Source: Mycobacterium szulgai
Lineage (GTDB): Bacteria; Actinomycetota; Actinomycetes; Mycobacteriales; Mycobacteriaceae
NCBI RefSeq assembly: GCF_002116635.1
Contig: NZ_LQPW01000132.1
Location: 62,001 to 126,000, forward strand
Length of the DNA: 64,000 bases
Direction: 5' to 3'
Positions 61,071 to 64,000 of this stretch are shown piece after piece (position 1 is the stretch's first letter; each line of letters starts with the position of its first letter). The notes under the pieces were generated by a model that saw only the letters and a list, made by a program, of their open reading frames with translations, searched no databases and was not told the origin of the DNA. The position numbers were made by a program, and so were the translations under genes.

Positions 61071-61099
61071 AAAATTAGGACCGCACAGTATCGGTCCGA
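61071..61099 (+). repeat. Degenerate third copy of the tRNA-Leu 3' repeat
   Basis: CCGCACAGTATCGGTCCGA (61081-61099) matches 17 of 19 bases of the corresponding part of the 60875-60915 copy and is preceded by a similar AAAATT stretch. It is too short and too diverged to be certain, but would fit an older or nested integration at the same tRNA. Confidence 0.45.
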
Positions 61100-61161
61100 T
61101 ATTGTCTGCTAGCAACTCCTACCCGGCAAGTTGGGCCACCGAGCAGAAAGTGCCTCGATGA

Positions 61162-62913
61162 ATGCCGACTAGTTCCCGCATCTACCCCGGCGGTACGACC
61201 GCTTGGCGAGAACGGGCCCTTCCCGCTGTTGTGCTGGCTGTCGCGATGGCGAACCTGGTGGGATGGTTTCTCGGCGTCGAAAAGCTCGTCAAGATCGTGC
61301 CGCCATGGCCTGCGATGACGCCATGGACTGCCCTGCTTTTGGGGCTCCTAGCGGTGGGCATCTTGGTGCAGTCGGGGCGTCCCTCGCGTGTGTTTGTCGC
61401 AATCGGGCGCGGCTTCGCCGTTGCTGCGGGCGCAATTGCCGTCGCGATTCTGATCGAGTACTTATCAGGCAAGTCGTTCGGTTTCGACCTGTGGTGGTTC
61501 AGAGTATCGGTGGGCCGCACAATGCATACCTCATGGCCGGGCCGCCCCGCCCCGCAGACCGCATTGTCAATCGTGCCGCTGTCGATCGCAGTAACTCTCA
61601 CGCGGATCGATCGACGGTGGGTTCACATCGTTTGGCCAATGTCCTTATTGGGTGCGGCTGTAGCTCCGTCGATTACATTCGTGGGCTATCTGTTTCAAGC
61701 CCTGTCGTTAGTGTTAGCAGCACCGTCTAACGGCGTGGCATTCTCGACAGCGTCGGGTTTGATGCTTTTGGTCACCGCGACCCTGGTCGTTCGTCTCGAC
61801 CGCAACCCCGTCGCGTGGTTGATGAATCGGCCCGATCGAATGGCGCTGCTCCGGATGATCGCCATCCTGATCAGTCTTCCGATCTTGATCGGGCTGATGC
61901 GGCTAATGCTGCTGTGGTTCGGAGTGGACGATCACGCGACTTGGGCACTAGCTATCGTGCTGGGTGGGCTCGCGAGCGGAGTGGGCGTGTTCTATTTCAA
62001 CCAACGCGAGCAAGCGGCACTCATCGAAAAGGAATTGCTCAGCCGCCAGCGCGCCGAAGCCGATGCCCGCTATCGGATCTTGGCCGAAAACGCCGTGGAC
62101 GTAATCGTCCGCCTACGCGGACGCGAGATCATTTGGGTTTCCCCCTCGGTCGAGGCAGCGTTCGGCAAGCCACCTCAGAGATGGATCGGCTCCGATCTCA
62201 TCCTGCACATTCACCCCGAGGACCGAGAGATGGTAGTAGCCACCCTGAATCGCATTTGCCCCAACAAGTCGGTTCAGGCGAGGTTTCGTGTCGGCAATGG
62301 TGCCTATCACTGGGTCGAGGGTCACGGGAAGTCGTACAACGACGATCTCAATAGCACCAACGACGTGATCATGGCGTTGCGAATCGCCGATGACCAAGTC
62401 GAAGCGGAGCGAAACCTCGAACGCCTGGCCCGATTTGACACTTTGACGGACCTTCCCAACCGGGCGGAAACCATTACCCGTTTCGAGGCCATTGTGAAGT
62501 GCTCGCGATCTCCCGGAGAACACCTCGGTGTGCTGTTTTGCGATGCCGACGGCTTCAAGCGCATCAACGACACTTTCGGACACGCCGCGGGTGACGCAGT
62601 ACTGGCGACTTTGGCAAGCCGAATCGTCGAGTGCGTGCGCGCAGGCGATACGGTCGGACGAATGGGCGGCGATGAGCTGCTGGTATTGCTCCCCGGACTT
62701 CACAATGACCATGAACTAACCATGATCGCTGACAAGATCCGCGCCCGCGCCGAAGAACCGATCTCCTTTCGCGACATGACCGTGCAGGCGACGCTCAGTA
62801 TCGGGGCCACGATTGCAGATCCCGGCGAGCCGATGGATGCCCTAATTGCCCGCGCAGACACGGCGATGTACCAGGCCAAACGGTCCGGCGGAAATTCCAT
62901 CGCCCAGATGTGA
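61162..62913 (+). CDS. Membrane PAS-GGDEF diguanylate cyclase
   Basis: The 583-residue protein has about eight membrane helices in residues 15-285, a PAS domain (about 295-410, RYRILAENAVDVIVRLRGREI), and a C-terminal diguanylate cyclase domain (about 420-583). The active-site motif is GGDEL (502-506), with Leu for the usual Phe, and the inhibitory site RAGD (493-496) sits five residues upstream as in feedback-inhibited cyclases. FCDADGFKRINDTFGHAAGD is canonical. It probably makes c-di-GMP in response to a membrane or PAS signal. The start ATG 61162 has no clear ribosome site. It lies just outside the putative island. Confidence 0.87.
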   Translation: MPTSSRIYPGGTTAWRERALPAVVLAVAMANLVGWFLGVEKLVKIVPPWPAMTPWTALLLGLLAVGILVQSGRPSRVFVAIGRGFAVAAGAIAVAILIEYLSGKSFGFDLWWFRVSVGRTMHTSWPGRPAPQTALSIVPLSIAVTLTRIDRRWVHIVWPMSLLGAAVAPSITFVGYLFQALSLVLAAPSNGVAFSTASGLMLLVTATLVVRLDRNPVAWLMNRPDRMALLRMIAILISLPILIGLMRLMLLWFGVDDHATWALAIVLGGLASGVGVFYFNQREQAALIEKELLSRQRAEADARYRILAENAVDVIVRLRGREIIWVSPSVEAAFGKPPQRWIGSDLILHIHPEDREMVVATLNRICPNKSVQARFRVGNGAYHWVEGHGKSYNDDLNSTNDVIMALRIADDQVEAERNLERLARFDTLTDLPNRAETITRFEAIVKCSRSPGEHLGVLFCDADGFKRINDTFGHAAGDAVLATLASRIVECVRAGDTVGRMGGDELLVLLPGLHNDHELTMIADKIRARAEEPISFRDMTVQATLSIGATIADPGEPMDALIARADTAMYQAKRSGGNSIAQM

Positions 62914-62945
62914 CGGCTTTGGCGATGGAGCCCAACCTGCTGAGG

Positions 62946-63290
62946 TCAGGGTGCGGGCGCGGCCGGGTCGTCGGGCGGAATCGCCCCGTTACAGCCACCG
63001 GGTGGAGGCGGCCCCGGAACGGGTTCGTCGCCGCTGACGCAGTCGTAGTAGAACTGGGGGCCGACCACCCAGGTCTTCATCCATTGATGCCAATACGACC
63101 CGTCGGGGTACTTCTCGCCGTCGCAAACGGCCAAGTTGCCCCAGCCCCATCGACCGCCCGGGCAGTAGCCCTTCGTCATGTCCGGCTGGTGCGGGTCAGG
63201 GGGATCAGCGCTGGCAACCGCGGGAGAAAACACAAACGCCGCGGCACAACCCAATACCGCAGCGCCACGGCGAGCAACTTTGAATTTCAT
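62946..63290 (-). CDS. Small secreted protein with Pro-rich C-terminus
   Basis: The 114-residue product has a Sec signal (GAAVLGCAAAFVFSPAVASA, likely cleaved after ASA-D) and a mature domain with four cysteines (GYCPGG, AVCDGE, YDCVSG, GGCNGA) and several tryptophans, ending in a Pro/Ala-rich tail. The CPGG and Trp-rich style recalls the small secreted protein at 31597-31860. No family is recognised. Convergent with the GGDEF gene, stops 33 bases apart. Confidence 0.7.
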   Translation of the reverse strand: MKFKVARRGAAVLGCAAAFVFSPAVASADPPDPHQPDMTKGYCPGGRWGWGNLAVCDGEKYPDGSYWHQWMKTWVVGPQFYYDCVSGDEPVPGPPPPGGCNGAIPPDDPAAPAP

Positions 63291-63567
63291 CTCGACTCCC
63301 TGAAATGCAGCAGATTACAAGCGGTTACCAGAACTTGTAGTTGAGCCACGGCGATGAGGCTTGGGGCAGGTCAGACCTTCCTGACGACGATCTTATGTCC
63401 AGTTCGCTCTGACCAATAGCGGCCATTGACGCATTAGTCGGGAATGTCACAAGGGTCTTTTTCGAATTGCTTGGGACGCGGTGGATTGACCGTGTCAACC
63501 CTGGCGCGATACCTGGCGCGAAAGAGGCCGCACGGTGCGGGGTCTGGGTCATGTCGCGACGTCCTGA

Positions 63568-64000
63568 CTAGGCCGGCCCGCCTGCGCCACCAACGCCACC
63601 GGCGCTGCCGGCCACTCCTTTACTGGTGCCCGATCTGACAGCAGCACCGCCTGTCCCGCCAGCCTGTCCTGATCCTCCGGTGCCGCTACCGCCCGATCCG
63701 CCCTTGCCTCCGGCTCCGCCGCTGCCGCCGTAGTAGCTATCGCTGGGGCTGTCGGCGCCGTGCCCGCCGGTGCCACCTTGGCCGCCGGTACCGCCGGCCC
63801 CGTGGGTGCCGATGCCGCCGTCTCCGCCAATGCCACCCGCACCCCCTGGCATCGAGGTGAAGTGGTAGCTGTCGAAAGCGCCTGCACCGCCCACGCCACC
63901 CTTGCCGCCGGTGCCGCCGGTGAAACCGCTACCGGCCTTACCGCCCGCGCCGCCCTGGCCGCCACCCGAACCTCCCCAGCCCAGGCCGCCGGTGCCGCCG
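63568..64000 (-). CDS. PE_PGRS family protein, C-terminal part
   Basis: The minus-strand frame is open from the window edge to TAG 63568 and encodes about 143 residues of Gly-Gly-X repeats (GGTGGQGGTGGHGADSP, GGSGGAGGKGGSGG), ending VGGAGGPA. The repeat character is that of the PGRS domain; the PE domain would lie beyond the window. The reverse-frame shadows in this segment are not genes. The 277-base gap to 63290 shows nothing clear. Confidence 0.85.
   Translation of the reverse strand, partial: GGTGGLGWGGSGGGQGGAGGKAGSGFTGGTGGKGGVGGAGAFDSYHFTSMPGGAGGIGGDGGIGTHGAGGTGGQGGTGGHGADSPSDSYYGGSGGAGGKGGSGGSGTGGSGQAGGTGGAAVRSGTSKGVAGSAGGVGGAGGPA

Larger units (their letters stand above)
60763..61161. 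other. Right flank of the putative island with tRNA-derived repeats
   Basis: About 400 bases without a credible gene. It contains the 41-base tRNA-Leu-derived repeat (60875-60915) and a degenerate shorter copy (61071-61099). The rest shows no integrase remnant or terminator that I can identify. Confidence 0.5.

Noticed and set aside
58501..61161. Integrase or excisionase gene inside the tRNA-flanked interval
   Set aside because: All frames were considered; only the P450 and TetR genes are supported and no tyrosine recombinase motif is present.
63568..64000. Tandem repeat array or noncoding repeat at the right edge
   Set aside because: The repeats translate cleanly to GGX units on the minus strand and end in a stop codon, so this is PE_PGRS coding sequence.

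Overview
The window is a G+C-rich mycobacterial chromosome segment, most likely from a slow-growing non-tuberculous species. The signs are PE, PPE, PE_PGRS and Esx proteins, mycobacterial lipoproteins, and a gene order that follows the Rv0998 to Rv1040c stretch of M. tuberculosis almost gene for gene. Species cannot be named from sequence alone; orthologue names rest on remembered protein sequences plus synteny.

Layout. 1-10.9 kb: tail of the cAMP-dependent acetyltransferase Mt-Pat, two tandem lipoproteins, an AlkB-like dioxygenase, arcA, the protein mannosyltransferase pmt, rsmI, a PGL-rich exported protein, pabB, and a two-gene ECF41 sigma factor/flavoprotein operon with a matching upstream promoter. 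11.1-17 kb: accessory stretch with a GAF-GGDEF-EAL c-di-GMP enzyme, a large lipoprotein-like protein (Rv1006-like), two ScbR-like TetR regulators and a small PAS protein. 17.2-25.9 kb: conserved block metS, tatD, rpfB-ksgA-ispE (with an RNA leader containing a terminator-like hairpin), pks16, pth, rplY. 26-33.2 kb: SDR, lpqT, arsC-like, prsA, glmU, tRNA-Gln, TetR, a small secreted protein, and an extra lysA-like decarboxylase. 33.3-42.4 kb: mfd, mazG, lpqU, eno, an FtsB/DivIC-like protein, a DUF501 protein, ppx2. 42.4-53.5 kb: a 545-bp inverted-repeat element, then the complete kdp potassium uptake system on the minus strand as one run (26-aa peptide-kdpF-A-B-C-D-E), preceded by trcR-trcS. In M. 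tuberculosis kdpFABC is divergent from kdpDE, so the kdpFABC block has the opposite orientation here. 53.8-58 kb: a PPE gene facing an ESX-5-type PE-PPE-EsxJ-EsxI operon, separated by a strong hairpin terminator. 58.4-64 kb: tRNA-Leu(UAA) followed by a P450-TetR cassette bounded by a 41-bp repeat of the tRNA 3' half, a degenerate third copy, a membrane PAS-GGDEL cyclase, a small secreted protein and the 3' end of a PE_PGRS gene.

Most interesting points: (1) two related 57-bp-arm palindromic elements, one enclosing a winged-helix-like ORF and exactly filling the ppx2/kdpE gap; (2) the tRNA-Leu integration footprint with P450/TetR cargo and no integrase; (3) an unannotated 26-aa membrane peptide upstream of kdpF and a cysteine-containing insertion of about 100 residues in KdpC; (4) an ECF41 autoregulatory promoter; (5) a PE protein carrying a PPE-SVP-like C-terminal domain matching that of its partner PPE.
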